From contig JAUIFO010000015.1 of the NCBI GenBank assembly GCA_030430385.1, forward strand, positions 1 to 57,490: a stretch of 57,490 nucleotides of DNA. Reading direction: 5' to 3'. The stretch is from Bacteroidia bacterium. GTDB lineage: Bacteria; Bacteroidota; Bacteroidia; Flavobacteriales; Flavobacteriaceae. Below are positions 34,066 to 43,122 of this stretch, piece by piece. The translations under genes and the position numbers were made by a program. Below the pieces are notes generated by a model. That model was not told the DNA's origin and searched no databases. It saw only the letters and a program-made list of their open reading frames with translations. Every line of letters begins with the position of its first letter. Position 1 is the first letter of the stretch.

Positions 34066-34905
34066 TTATAACAAGTTTAATTGGTATTTAACATAACTTC
34101 TTGTGAGCAGCTCGAACTTTTTATAGTTAGGGACTCTAATTCTTGCAGACTTGATTTCAAGTGCAGGCGTTTTTTTGAGTTTTTTTAATAACTGACTGTA
34201 ATATCTGTAAGCCATAAAGACACCAAATTTCGCTTCTATTGGTAGTTTTTTTATGCCTTGTAAACCTCTGTCAAAATCAGCTTCAATATCATCAATAATG
34301 GCCTTCTTTGAGGCTTCATCTAGTTGATTCAAATCGGTATTTGGGAAATAAGTGCGACTTAAACCTTCAAAATCTGCCTTTAGATCTCTTAGAAAATTTA
34401 CCTTTTGAAATGCAGAGCCTAAATGCATGGCATCTTCTTTTAACTCATCGTACTTTTCTTGATTTCCTTTAACAAACACCTTCAAACACATTAAACCTAC
34501 AACATCTGCTGATCCATAAATATAAGCCTTATATTCTTCATCAGTAAGATAGTTTGTTTTGTGAAGATCTAGTCGCATACTATTCATAAAGGCGTCCACA
34601 AGATCTTTATCGATTTGGTATTTGTGATACGTTTCCTGAAACGAATTTAAAATAGGGTTTAAACTAATTTTGTGTTCTAAGGCTAGTTCTAGATCATCAG
34701 AAAAGGCGTTGAATAAAAATTCTTTATCGTAGTCATGAAAACTATCGACGATCTCATCAGCACATCTCACAAATCCGTAGATATTATAAATATCCTGCTT
34801 AATGGAATTGGATAGCATTTTAGTTGCCAAAGAGAAAGAGGTGCTGTAGGACTTAGTAACAATCTTACTACATTGGTTTGAAACGGTGTCAAAAATAGCT
34901 TTCAT
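34066..34905 (-). CDS. crtB: Phytoene synthase CrtB
   Basis: 279 residues. Condenses two geranylgeranyl diphosphates to phytoene. The first Asp-rich motif DEIVD is at 50-54. The second is RDLKAD (173-178) followed by GLSRTYFP, a slightly altered form of the usual RDvgED. The family start SYSTSFSLA is present. Second structural gene of the operon, 72 bp after crtI and 3 bp before crtZ. Confidence 0.95.
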   Translation of the reverse strand: MKAIFDTVSNQCSKIVTKSYSTSFSLATKMLSNSIKQDIYNIYGFVRCADEIVDSFHDYDKEFLFNAFSDDLELALEHKISLNPILNSFQETYHKYQIDKDLVDAFMNSMRLDLHKTNYLTDEEYKAYIYGSADVVGLMCLKVFVKGNQEKYDELKEDAMHLGSAFQKVNFLRDLKADFEGLSRTYFPNTDLNQLDEASKKAIIDDIEADFDRGLQGIKKLPIEAKFGVFMAYRYYSQLLKKLKKTPALEIKSARIRVPNYKKFELLTRSYVKYQLNLL

Positions 34906-34977
34906 TAGTACTTATTTATTAATATGGTTTTGTTAAATAGAATTTGCAATTCAAAATTTTGGTTTGTGTGTTTCATC

Positions 34978-36444
34978 CTAATTACTATGGTGTTTTTTAA
35001 TGAGTTCGGCAACCAATTTCCCTGAAATCAACGACGGAGGAACTCCTGGTCCAGGCACAGTTAATTGTCCTGTAAAGTAGAGGTTGTCTACTTTTTTGCT
35101 TTTTAATTTAGGTCTTAAAAACGCAGTCTGAAACAGCGTGTTGGCCATTCCGTAGGCATTACCTTTATACGAATTGTAATCTTTAACAAAATCCTTTACA
35201 CAAAAGGACTCTTTAAAGATAATATTATTTTTGATGCTTTGTGAGGTTAACATTTCAAATCTGTTAACAATAATGTCAAAATACTGAGCTCTAAGCTCAG
35301 GCGTGTCGTCTAATCCAGGCGCTAATGGCACTAGAAAAATTCCAGCCTCTTTACCTTCAGGAGCAGCATGCTCATCAGTTATTGAAGGGAAACTTGCATA
35401 AAATAATGGATTTTCTGGCCATTTGGGATCGTCATAGATGTCTTTTGCATGTTCATCAAAATCAACATCAAAGAACAAAGTGTGGTGATTAACGTTTTTT
35501 AATTTCTTATCAAAACCAACATAAAACAGTAGGGAAGAAGGCGCAAATGTTTTCTTTTCCCAATACGATTCAGAATATTGTACATATTTAGAATCAAGTA
35601 GCGTCTCAGTATGATGGTAGTCGGCACCACTCAATACGATATCACTTTTAAAAGATGTGCCGTTTGAAATAATTTCAGTAGCCTGTCCTTTAGTAATATT
35701 GATTTTTTCAATTGGCATATTTGTTTTAATGGTGACACCTAGACTTTTTGCTAAGCTTTCTATGGCTAGAATAACCTGATACATTCCTTTTTTGGGATGA
35801 AATGTGCCAATACCAAAATCGGCATAATTCATAAAACTGTAAAACGATGGTGTGTTGTCTGGTTTAGCGCCAAGAAACAATACTGGAAACTCTAAGATCA
35901 TCGCCAATCGATCATTTTTAAATTCCTTTCTCACATCACGTTTTATGGTACTAAAAAACTGATTGATCTTCTTCATTGTAACTGGTGTTACAAGTTCAAA
36001 AGGAGAAACACCAGGTCTGTAGACCAAATCTTTAATAGCAACCTCATAATTGTTCTGCGCATTATCAATGAATTTCAATAACTTTTTTGAGCTTCCAGGT
36101 TCTTCCTTTTCGAATGCAGTACAAATTTTTTCTAGAGTATCTTCAATAGTGATGTAATCATTTTTGCCAAAGTAAACACTGTAAGCAGGATTGAGTTTTT
36201 CTAGGGTAAAGTAATCTTTAGGAGTTTTATTGAAATCAGAGAAGAAACGTTCAAAAACATCAGGCATCCAATACCAAGTCGGACCAATATCGAAAGTAAA
36301 CCCTTCTTTTTTTAACTGTCTGGCACGACCACCAACAGTATCATTTTTTTCAAAAATTGTAACATCATATCCATCTCTAGCTAAGTAGCAAGAAGCAGCC
36401 AAAGCAGAAAATCCCGAACCAATTATAGATACTTTTGTTTTCAT
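34978..36444 (-). CDS. crtI: Phytoene desaturase CrtI
   Basis: 488 residues. FAD-binding N-terminus IIGSGFSALAASCYLARDGY and the GGRA segment, and a C-terminal signature FTGQLTVPGPGVPPSLISGK. It converts phytoene to lycopene in four desaturation steps. First gene of the crt operon, with a promoter-operator region in the 44 bp between it and the MerR-type regulator gene upstream. Confidence 0.96.
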   Translation of the reverse strand: MKTKVSIIGSGFSALAASCYLARDGYDVTIFEKNDTVGGRARQLKKEGFTFDIGPTWYWMPDVFERFFSDFNKTPKDYFTLEKLNPAYSVYFGKNDYITIEDTLEKICTAFEKEEPGSSKKLLKFIDNAQNNYEVAIKDLVYRPGVSPFELVTPVTMKKINQFFSTIKRDVRKEFKNDRLAMILEFPVLFLGAKPDNTPSFYSFMNYADFGIGTFHPKKGMYQVILAIESLAKSLGVTIKTNMPIEKINITKGQATEIISNGTSFKSDIVLSGADYHHTETLLDSKYVQYSESYWEKKTFAPSSLLFYVGFDKKLKNVNHHTLFFDVDFDEHAKDIYDDPKWPENPLFYASFPSITDEHAAPEGKEAGIFLVPLAPGLDDTPELRAQYFDIIVNRFEMLTSQSIKNNIIFKESFCVKDFVKDYNSYKGNAYGMANTLFQTAFLRPKLKSKKVDNLYFTGQLTVPGPGVPPSLISGKLVAELIKKHHSN

Positions 36445-36480
36445 TGTTTAACAAATTTAATAAAAAGTTAAACAAAAATA
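36445..36480 (-). promoter_or_regulatory. crtI promoter with operator dyad
   Basis: On the minus strand a perfect -7 box TATTTTTG (36480-36473) is overlapped by TGTTTAAC, which with GTTAAACA 14 bp further on forms an inverted pair (36445-36452 and 36467-36474). The regulator's own promoter has the same arrangement, so this is a likely CarH-type operator. Confidence 0.6.
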
Positions 36481-36488
36481 ACATCGTG

Positions 36489-37397
36489 TTATAACTTTTT
36501 GAGATTTTTAACTAAATCGGCAATCGTTTTAAATGATGTTACCTGTTTTGGTAATGAAGTTAGGTCAATTTTATCTAACATACTTCCTAAAATCCATAAA
36601 TTAGTAGAATTATTAACAATCAATTCTTCTGAAAATGCTTTAAGATAGCCTTTAACGTTTTCTTTTTCAGGCTTTACTGTAAAATAGGATATGAATGTTA
36701 TGTTATCGTAATAACTTAAAAGATCACGCAAGCTGGCAATAGGAACACTTTGTCCAAGATAAACTGTCTGATAGCCTTTAGATACCAATTCATAATTGAG
36801 GAACATTAAGCCTAACTCATGCACTTCATTATCTGGAAGATATAAAACAAAAACCGTTTGCGTTTCTTTGAGAGCTTTAGATTGAAGCTTTTCAGTGTGA
36901 ATTAATATTTTGTTGCGAATTAAATTGGAAATAAAATGTTCCTGAGCAGGAGTGATGGTATCTGTTTGCCATAATAAACCTATTTGCGACATTAAAGGAA
37001 TAATGTCCTCATAAAAGACACTTGCGACGCTTTTTTCTTTTAATAGCCCTTCATATGTGTTGTGAAATAGCTTTTGATCAAAATTTAGCATCGCTAATTT
37101 AAAAGTATTGATTGTGTGGCTGTGCGTGGTATCATTTGAAGCCACATCTTTGACAATGTCTTGAATCTCATTGTTCTTTAGAGAAGCTATTTTGGAGATT
37201 TTGTAGCCATTATTATTCAAATAACTAATATTTAATAGTTTTTGAAGGCTCTCTAAGCTATAATATCTTATGTTAGTTTGAGTTCGTTCAGGTTGCAATA
37301 AGTTGTATCGTTTTTCCCAAATTCTTATAGTATGTGCCTTAACTCCAGATAAGTTTTCAAGGTCTTTAATACTAAATACGCTTTTAATATTGTTCAT
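36489..37397 (-). CDS. MerR family regulator, CarH/LitR-like B12-dependent photoreceptor candidate
   Basis: 302 residues. N-terminal MerR helix-turn-helix (1-70) with SGVKAHTIRIWEKRYNLL. Then a helical bundle with W143-x9-E153-H154 and a B12-binding-like Rossmann part with E191-x-H193-x-x-G196. The Wx9EH and (D/E)xHxxG motifs are those used by CarH to hold adenosylcobalamin and sense light. The residue after Trp143 is Gln; in the Thermus protein, as I recall, a His there takes part in the light state. It probably represses crt genes in the dark and lets light relieve repression. It lies 44 bp upstream of crtI, same strand. Confidence 0.85.
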   Translation of the reverse strand: MNNIKSVFSIKDLENLSGVKAHTIRIWEKRYNLLQPERTQTNIRYYSLESLQKLLNISYLNNNGYKISKIASLKNNEIQDIVKDVASNDTTHSHTINTFKLAMLNFDQKLFHNTYEGLLKEKSVASVFYEDIIPLMSQIGLLWQTDTITPAQEHFISNLIRNKILIHTEKLQSKALKETQTVFVLYLPDNEVHELGLMFLNYELVSKGYQTVYLGQSVPIASLRDLLSYYDNITFISYFTVKPEKENVKGYLKAFSEELIVNNSTNLWILGSMLDKIDLTSLPKQVTSFKTIADLVKNLKKL

Positions 37398-37426
37398 TGT
37401 TTAAATTAAAAGTTTAAACAAAAATA
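37398..37426 (-). promoter_or_regulatory. Promoter and operator of the MerR-type regulator gene
   Basis: Perfect TATTTTTG (37426-37419) overlapped by the dyad TGTTTAAA (37398-37405) / TTTAAACA (37413-37420), matching the crtI promoter. Suggests autoregulation. Confidence 0.6.
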
Positions 37427-37505
37427 CAAATTATTCAAATACAACTTCTATTTTTATGAGAAATTAAGAAAGTTATGCGGTTTTGAATGGGAGGGACTCA
37501 AAATG

Positions 37506-37590
37506 TGCGCACGAGAAGATTCGAACTTCCACGACCTAAGCGGTCACTGGCCCCTCAAGCCAGCGCGTCTACCAATTCCGCCACGTGCGC
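37506..37590 (-). tRNA. tRNA-Leu (anticodon GAG)
   Basis: 85 nt. Acceptor stem GCGCACG/CGTGCGC, D-loop AATTGGTAGAC, anticodon stem CTGGC/GCCAG with loop TTGAGGG (anticodon GAG), a long variable arm typical of Leu, and TTCGAAT in the T-loop. CCA is not encoded. Confidence 0.95.
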
Positions 37591-37641
37591 TTTATTGTGA
37601 TAAAGGTAAAAAAAAAGTTAAGCAAGTGCTTAACTCTTTTG

Positions 37642-37714
37642 TGACCTGGCTGGGGCTCGAACCCAGGACCCTCTCCTTAAAAGGGAGATGCTCTACCAAC
37701 TGAGCTACCAGGTC
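37642..37714 (-). tRNA. tRNA-Lys (anticodon TTT)
   Basis: 73 nt. Acceptor stem GACCTGG/CCAGGTC, D-arm TAGCTCAGTTGGTAGAGCA, anticodon loop CTTTTAA (TTT), T-loop GGTTCGAGCCC. CCA is not encoded. It lies about 50 bp upstream of tRNA-Leu and may be co-transcribed with it. Confidence 0.96.
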
Positions 37715-37843
37715 AGTAAGTCTCGTAAATGAGGGTGCAAATATATGATGTTTAATTTATTTTCCAAACCGTTTTTTAGATATTTTTTTGTTTTTTTGTT
37801 GTCTGTTGACTTATGTTTTTAAAAATCAATTTGTAAGCTATTT

Positions 37844-38362
37844 ATGATCATTGTTTTAATTGGATATATGGGATCTGGAAAGTCCGTTGTAAGTAAATCT
37901 TTGGCAGATGCTTTAGGATATGATCATATAGATTTAGATGCTTACATTGAAACTAAAGTGGGTATGTCTGTTCAGGAGATGTTTCAAAGTAAAGGTGAAT
38001 TGTATTTTAGAAAAACAGAATCTATTTCCTTAGCTGAAGTTTTAAATAAAGAGAATACTGTTGTGGCTCTAGGTGGAGGAACACCTTGTTATGGTAATAA
38101 TTTAGATCTTTTGAATTCTGATGTGAATGTCATTTCAGTATACCTTAAAACATCAATACAGGAATTAGCATCGCGACTTTCTGAAGACGCATCCAAAAGA
38201 CCACTCATCTCACATATTCAAAGTAAAGCGCAACTTTCAGAATTTATAGCAAAACATCTTTTTGAAAGAGCTCCGTTTTATGAGACTTCTAAAATTACAG
38301 TATCAACAGATAATAAAACCATCAAAGATATTACTGAAGCTATCCTGATAGAATTATTCTAA
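37844..38362 (+). CDS. aroK: Shikimate kinase
   Basis: 172 residues. P-loop GYMGSGKS (7-14), shikimate-binding Asp in HIDLDAYIE, GGGTPC near residue 80 and the lid region around KRPLI. It phosphorylates shikimate at O3 in aromatic amino acid synthesis. Cytosolic and complete. It ends convergent with the phosphoribosyltransferase gene, with a 9 bp overlap. Confidence 0.95.
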   Translation: MIIVLIGYMGSGKSVVSKSLADALGYDHIDLDAYIETKVGMSVQEMFQSKGELYFRKTESISLAEVLNKENTVVALGGGTPCYGNNLDLLNSDVNVISVYLKTSIQELASRLSEDASKRPLISHIQSKAQLSEFIAKHLFERAPFYETSKITVSTDNKTIKDITEAILIELF

Positions 38363-38857
38363 AGAGACTTCAAATTGCTTGCCTTTTAAGATAACTTCAA
38401 CGTGTTCGTGCAAAGAAGTTGATAATGAAATTCCTTTGAAATCTGCTTTAACAGGATATTTTTTATGATTTCTATTTACTAAAACAGCTGTTTTAAATTG
38501 TTTTAGAGGAACTTCTAAAAAGTGTTTAACACCATAAATTAGAGTACTTCCAGAATTTAATACATCATCAACCAACACAAGAGAAGAATTTATATAATCT
38601 GATTTATCAAGTGATGTTTTTATATCAGACAACGGATTTTTTTTATCGATGCTTACTTTACAAAGGATGGGATTAATATCAGAAATCTTTTCAAGGATTT
38701 GTTTTAGCTTTTTTGCTAACAAGTAACCATTATCTTCAATTCCAGCTAAAACCACTTCGTTTTCATTAACATTGCTTTCATAGATCTGATAGGCAATGCG
38801 TCTAATTTTATGCTGAATTTCTTGATGGTTTAATATGATGTTTTTTGTTGTGCTCAT
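38354..38857 (-). CDS. PyrR-like phosphoribosyltransferase
   Basis: 167 residues from ATG at 38857 (a second ATG two codons upstream is possible). The PRPP-binding motif LVLVDDVLNSGSTL is complete. The family includes PyrR and purine phosphoribosyltransferases; Bacteroidota PyrR-like proteins of this type have no proven substrate. It is convergent with aroK and follows the S4-domain gene at 38912 on the same strand. Confidence 0.85.
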   Translation of the reverse strand: MSTTKNIILNHQEIQHKIRRIAYQIYESNVNENEVVLAGIEDNGYLLAKKLKQILEKISDINPILCKVSIDKKNPLSDIKTSLDKSDYINSSLVLVDDVLNSGSTLIYGVKHFLEVPLKQFKTAVLVNRNHKKYPVKADFKGISLSTSLHEHVEVILKGKQFEVSLE

Positions 38858-38911
38858 TTTCAAAAAGTGGTTTGTTCAAAGATAATAAAGACTCGTAATG
38901 AAAAGCAAACA

Positions 38912-39292
38912 TTAAAGATCATCTTCTGGGTTTTCATAAAAATCATCAATGTCTCTTCGGTCTTTTTTAGTAGGTCTACCAGTTCCTTTTTTTCGATAGT
39001 AATCCTTTGAATACTTTAAAAGTTCGCGAGCTTCAAAGGCTTCTTTAGGTGTTATATCTGTTCGGTAAATATCTACCAACTTAGCACCAACTCTGCTTTG
39101 CGGTAAATCGTTTACGATTAACACAAAATTTATTTGCTCTTTTCGCAGCTCAATTTTATCAGTAGGATAGACTTCACGACTAGGCTTCACAACTTGTTCA
39201 TTGACCTTTACGTGACCTTTTTTGCAAGCTTGTGTTGCGAGACTTCTCGTCTTAAAATATCTGGTACTCCAAAGGTATTTATCTATTCGCAT
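38912..39292 (-). CDS. RNA-binding S4 domain protein, HslR-like
   Basis: 126 residues. N-terminal S4 domain MRIDKYLWSTRYFKTRSLAT followed by KGHVKVNEQVVKPSREV, and a basic tail (GTGRPTKKDRRDI). This matches HslR/Hsp15-like proteins, which bind stalled 50S subunits carrying nascent chains. Cytosolic. Confidence 0.9.
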   Translation of the reverse strand: MRIDKYLWSTRYFKTRSLATQACKKGHVKVNEQVVKPSREVYPTDKIELRKEQINFVLIVNDLPQSRVGAKLVDIYRTDITPKEAFEARELLKYSKDYYRKKGTGRPTKKDRRDIDDFYENPEDDL

Positions 39293-39428
39293 ATTAAACT
39301 TGCTAAAATGCCGTTAAATGTATGATGCAAAAATATTATATTATTGTATCTTGCGCCTAAAAATAAGCATAATAAGATTGTTAAAATTTAATTGGGTTTT
39401 ACAATCTTAAATAAGAAAAATCAAAACA

Positions 39429-40355
39429 ATGACTATTAGAACTATTTTTGCTTTCCTTTTTATTGCATTACTATGTTTTTCATCTTGTAGAAATGACGAT
39501 GATGATTTTGAATTAGCACCTCCTAGAGATCGTACTGCGCAACAAGCGCGTGATAAAGATTCGTTGTTAAATTACTTAAATTCACATTACTACAACGCTT
39601 CTACTTTTGCGACTCCTGGAAATTATTCGTATCAGGATATTATTATAGAAGAATTACCTGAAGATGGTGTGCTACCTGATCCTGATGACAATACATTGCT
39701 TATTGATGCTGTAGAAATACATGTAATTACTTACCTGAATGTAGAGTATGAATTTTATGTTTTAAAACTGAATCAAGGAGGAGGAGAGCAGCCAAATTTC
39801 ACTGATGATATTACCCTTAATTATGAAGGATCTTTATTAGATGGTGATGTGTTTGATAGTACAGCTAATCCTGCTAATTTAGATTTAATCAACTTGATTG
39901 AAGGATGGAGACGCGTTATTCCAGGGTTTGGAACATCTGTTAGTGTTACTGAAAATCCAGATGGTACAGTAAGTTATGATAACTATGGTCTTGGTGTGAT
40001 GTTCTTACCTTCAGGCTTGGCATATTTTAATTCGCCACCATTCGGAATTAATTTCTATGATAACTTAATTTTTAAATTTGAATTGTATAGAACGCAGCCT
40101 AATGATCATGATGAGGATTTGATTCCTACACATTTAGAAGATTTAGACTCTGATTATAATATCTATAAAGATGATACAGATAATGATGATGTACCTAACT
40201 TCTTTGATCCTGATGACGATAATGATGGTGTGTTAACCAAGTATGAAGATTTAGATAATGATGGAGATCCAACTAATGATGATACAGATGGTGATGGCGT
40301 GCCAAATTATCTTGATGCGAGTACATCCATATCCAACCAAGATGAAGAACAATAA
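39429..40355 (+). CDS. FKBP-type peptidyl-prolyl isomerase lipoprotein with calcium-binding-like tail
   Basis: 308 residues. Lipoprotein signal [11 protein letters not shown] (Cys20). The FKBP-like domain (about 110-225) has [20 protein letters not shown] and the GFGTSV/PSGLAYF segments. A C-terminal Asp-rich tail (about 230-295) consists of thrombospondin type 3-like units such as [13 protein letters not shown] and [12 protein letters not shown]. GldI of gliding flavobacteria is an FKBP lipoprotein, but the Asp-rich tail is additional. Likely periplasmic or surface folding factor. Confidence 0.85.
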   Translation: MTIRTIFAFLFIALLCFSSCRNDDDDFELAPPRDRTAQQARDKDSLLNYLNSHYYNASTFATPGNYSYQDIIIEELPEDGVLPDPDDNTLLIDAVEIHVITYLNVEYEFYVLKLNQGGGEQPNFTDDITLNYEGSLLDGDVFDSTANPANLDLINLIEGWRRVIPGFGTSVSVTENPDGTVSYDNYGLGVMFLPSGLAYFNSPPFGINFYDNLIFKFELYRTQPNDHDEDLIPTHLEDLDSDYNIYKDDTDNDDVPNFFDPDDDNDGVLTKYEDLDNDGDPTNDDTDGDGVPNYLDASTSISNQDEEQ

Positions 40356-40358
40356 ATA

Positions 40359-40388
40359 AAAAAAGCCACTTGTAAATGGCTTTTTTTT
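40359..40388 (+). terminator. Terminator after the FKBP lipoprotein gene
   Basis: A-run, stem GCCACTT/AATGGC, loop GTA, then eight Ts. With A and T runs on both sides it may also serve the convergent barrel gene. Confidence 0.8.
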
Positions 40389-40406
40389 ATGGCTATTTTG
40401 TGGTTA

Positions 40407-41000
40407 TTATAATTCAACTGAAAGACTCAATATTAATTGATCTGGTCTTGTATCAATTCTGCTAAAGATGCCATTGTTAAGGTTGTCATCTATAAAATCT
40501 GCTTCATTTTCGTTAAGGCCTCTTTCGTATCTAAGCTCAACTCCTAACTTGTTAAAGCTAACACCAATTCCAAAATTTAATCCAAAAGAAAATTCGTTAT
40601 CAATTTCATCCAAATCATAACCATCAAATTCAGCATTGAGGATGTGCTGTATGGTTGGTCCAGCAAAAACATGTACTGGTCCAATAGCATTAAATCCGAG
40701 TAGAAGTGGAATATCAATTTTTTTCATCGTAAACTCATCACTATCATACGAGCTTTTAGTTGCTGTGTAAACAAACTCTGGTCTGAAGTAAAGTCTGTAT
40801 CCAAGTTTACCATAAATTCCTAAATGAAATCCAATGTTTCGGTCTGGACTTTGAGCGTTGGCATTAATAGATTCAAAGTAATCACCATTACCATTATAAT
40901 TCAAACCTGCTTTTATTCCAAACGCAGAACCTGGTCCATCTTGCGCATTGACCATAAACGTGGTAAATACTAAAAAGGTACCAATAACTAAATTTTTCAT
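40407..41000 (-). CDS. Outer membrane beta-barrel protein, PorT family-like
   Basis: 197 residues with a signal peptide (MKNLVIGTFLVFTTFMVNAQ). The mature part shows amphipathic strands, AFGIKAGLNYN at the start and GVELRYERGLNE near the end, with a final strand LILSLSVEL. This is typical of small Bacteroidota outer-membrane barrels. Probably an eight-stranded barrel of unknown function. Confidence 0.82.
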   Translation of the reverse strand: MKNLVIGTFLVFTTFMVNAQDGPGSAFGIKAGLNYNGNGDYFESINANAQSPDRNIGFHLGIYGKLGYRLYFRPEFVYTATKSSYDSDEFTMKKIDIPLLLGFNAIGPVHVFAGPTIQHILNAEFDGYDLDEIDNEFSFGLNFGIGVSFNKLGVELRYERGLNENEADFIDDNLNNGIFSRIDTRPDQLILSLSVEL

Positions 41001-41078
41001 AACTGTCGTTTTTATGTTTCTGATGTATAAATTTAAAAACGTTGTTTAACGAGAATTATTTTCTTTATAACCAGAGGA

Positions 41079-42032
41079 TTACTTTCGTCTCATTACTTTT
41101 TCAGCAGCGTTTTCTATGGCGTCAGCGTTTAAACCATACTTTTCCATAAGTTGCGCAGGAGTACCAGACTCACCAAAGGTATCATGAGTTGCAACATACT
41201 CTTGAGGTGTAGGTTGATGTTGCGCTAAGACTCTAGAGACACTCTCTCCGAGACCTCCTAAAAAGTTATGTTCTTCGGCAGTAACAATACAACCTGTTTT
41301 AGTTACTGAATCTAAAATAGCTTTACTATCTAATGGCTTTATCGTATGGATGTTGATGACTTCAGCAGAAATACCTTTATCATGAAGCGATTTAGCAGCT
41401 TCTAAGGCTTCCCAAACTAAGTGGCCAGTTGCTACAATAGTGACGTCCTGACCTTTAGTTAAATGGACTGCTTTTCCAATTTCAAAAGTTTGATTTTCTG
41501 GAGTAAAATTGGCTACTTTTGGTCTTCCAAATCGCAAGTACACAGGACCATGATGTTCTGCAATTGCAATTGTAGCAGCTTTGGTTTGATTGTAATCACA
41601 GGTGTTAATTACAGTCATACCAGGAAGCATTTTCATAAGTCCGATATCTTCTAAAATTTGATGTGTCGCTCCATCTTCACCTAGAGTCAATCCAGCATGA
41701 GACGCACAGATCTTTACATTTTTATCTGAGTAGGCAACACTTTGACGTATTTGATCGTAAACACGACCTGTAGAGAAGTTAGCAAACGTTCCTGTAAATG
41801 GAATCTTTCCACCAATAGTCATACCAGCTGCCATACCAATCATATTGGCTTCAGCAATTCCGACCTGAAAAAAACGTTCTGGATGATTAGCTTTAAAATC
41901 ACCCATTTTTAATGACCCTGTTAAGTCGGCACACAACGCAACGACATTCTGATTAGTTTTTCCAAGTTCGGTTAAGCCTGCTCCAAATCCTGAGCGTGTA
42001 TCTTTATTTCCTGTATTTGTATATGTTTTCAT
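41079..42032 (-). CDS. Transketolase, C-terminal subunit
   Basis: 317 residues. Holds the pyrimidine-binding and C-terminal domains: GIAEANMIGMAAGMTIGG carries the catalytic Glu, then SHAGLTLGEDGATHQ. Pairs with the N-terminal subunit encoded 20 bp upstream to give a split transketolase, an arrangement known in several Bacteroidota and Archaea. Both parts have proper starts and stops. Thiamine diphosphate dependent; pentose phosphate pathway. Confidence 0.93.
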   Translation of the reverse strand: MKTYTNTGNKDTRSGFGAGLTELGKTNQNVVALCADLTGSLKMGDFKANHPERFFQVGIAEANMIGMAAGMTIGGKIPFTGTFANFSTGRVYDQIRQSVAYSDKNVKICASHAGLTLGEDGATHQILEDIGLMKMLPGMTVINTCDYNQTKAATIAIAEHHGPVYLRFGRPKVANFTPENQTFEIGKAVHLTKGQDVTIVATGHLVWEALEAAKSLHDKGISAEVINIHTIKPLDSKAILDSVTKTGCIVTAEEHNFLGGLGESVSRVLAQHQPTPQEYVATHDTFGESGTPAQLMEKYGLNADAIENAAEKVMRRK

Positions 42033-42052
42033 TTGGATATGTAGTTGTAAAT

Positions 42053-42898
42053 TTAGTAATCTCCTAAAGTTTCAGCATTTTGAGCTAAACCTATTTCTAG
42101 TTGCTCATCATTTGGAGCTTTGCCATGCCAAGCATGTGTATGCATCATAAAATCAACGCCATTACCCATAACCGTTCTAAGTAACACACAAATAGGTTTA
42201 CCTTGTCCTGTTAAAGATTTAGCGGTTGCCATTCCAGCTAAGATGGCATCAATGTCATTACCTTGATCTATGTCAACAACAGTCCATCCAAAAGCTTCAA
42301 ATTTCGCCTTAACACTTCCCATGGCTAACACATCATCAGTAGAACCATCAATTTGCTGACCATTAAGATCGATAGTAGCAATTAAATTGTCAACCTTATT
42401 TGCAGCTGCATACATAATACCTTCCCAATTTTGTCCTTCTTGTAATTCGCCATCTCCATGAAGACTGTATACAAGATGATTGTCCTTATTAAGTTTTTTA
42501 GTTTCGGCAGCACCAATAGCAACACTAAACCCTTGACCTAAAGATCCTGAAGCGACTCTTACGCCAGGCAATCCTTCGTGAGTGGTTGGATGTCCTTGTA
42601 ATCTTGAATCAATTAATCTGAAGGTATTCAATTCATCAACTGGAAAATATCCAGATCTTGCAAGGACGCTGTAAAAGACAGGAGAAATGTGACCATTAGA
42701 TAAGAAAAAGAGGTCTTCTCCGATACCATCCATATGGAAATCATCTTTGCGATCCATAATTTGTTGATAGAGTGCAACGAAAAATTCAGCACAACCTAGA
42801 GAACCTCCTGGATGCCCTGAGTTTACCTTATGTACCATTCGTAAAATATCTCTACGAACTTGTGTTGTTAAGTCTTGTAATTCTTGAGTATTTGGCAT
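42053..42898 (-). CDS. Transketolase, N-terminal subunit
   Basis: 281 residues. Diphosphate-binding domain with GHPGGSLGCAEF at the start and the thiamine motif GDGELQEGQNWE plus NGQQIDG. First gene of the two-gene operon. Two -7 boxes TATTTTTG are present upstream on the minus strand at 42959-42952 and 42932-42925. Confidence 0.93.
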   Translation of the reverse strand: MPNTQELQDLTTQVRRDILRMVHKVNSGHPGGSLGCAEFFVALYQQIMDRKDDFHMDGIGEDLFFLSNGHISPVFYSVLARSGYFPVDELNTFRLIDSRLQGHPTTHEGLPGVRVASGSLGQGFSVAIGAAETKKLNKDNHLVYSLHGDGELQEGQNWEGIMYAAANKVDNLIATIDLNGQQIDGSTDDVLAMGSVKAKFEAFGWTVVDIDQGNDIDAILAGMATAKSLTGQGKPICVLLRTVMGNGVDFMMHTHAWHGKAPNDEQLEIGLAQNAETLGDY

Positions 42899-42924
42899 GT
42901 GATTTAAGTGAGTTAATTCAGCAT

Positions 42925-42959
42925 CAAAAATAATAGTTTCAATAGGCTAAACAAAAATA
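42925..42959 (-). promoter_or_regulatory. Tandem -7 boxes before split transketolase
   Basis: Two exact TATTTTTG boxes (42932-42925 and 42959-42952 on the minus strand), 27 and 54 bp before the start. Neither has an ideal TTG. Confidence 0.4.
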
Positions 42960-43094
42960 GAGACCAGTCACTTATTAACGATTTTAGACAGTTGCTAACA
43001 ATTTAATTTCGGATTCAAAAACTAAGATTTAGCATTTAAGTTTTTAGTTAGATAATTTTATTAAATGTTTAAGACCTTAATTAGTCGATATATT

Positions 43095-43102
43095 TATCTT
43101 TG
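43095..43102 (+). promoter_or_regulatory. -7 box TATCTTTG of tgt
   Basis: Exact TAnnTTTG, 20 bp before the tgt start codon. Confidence 0.5.
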
Positions 43103-43122
43103 CTCATCTACGAATTTATAAT

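Noticed and set aside
41079..42898. Transketolase appears as two ORFs, which could be a frameshift or a broken gene.
   Set aside because: Each part has a proper start and stop, the break is at the domain boundary, there is a 20 bp spacer, and split transketolases are known in this phylum.
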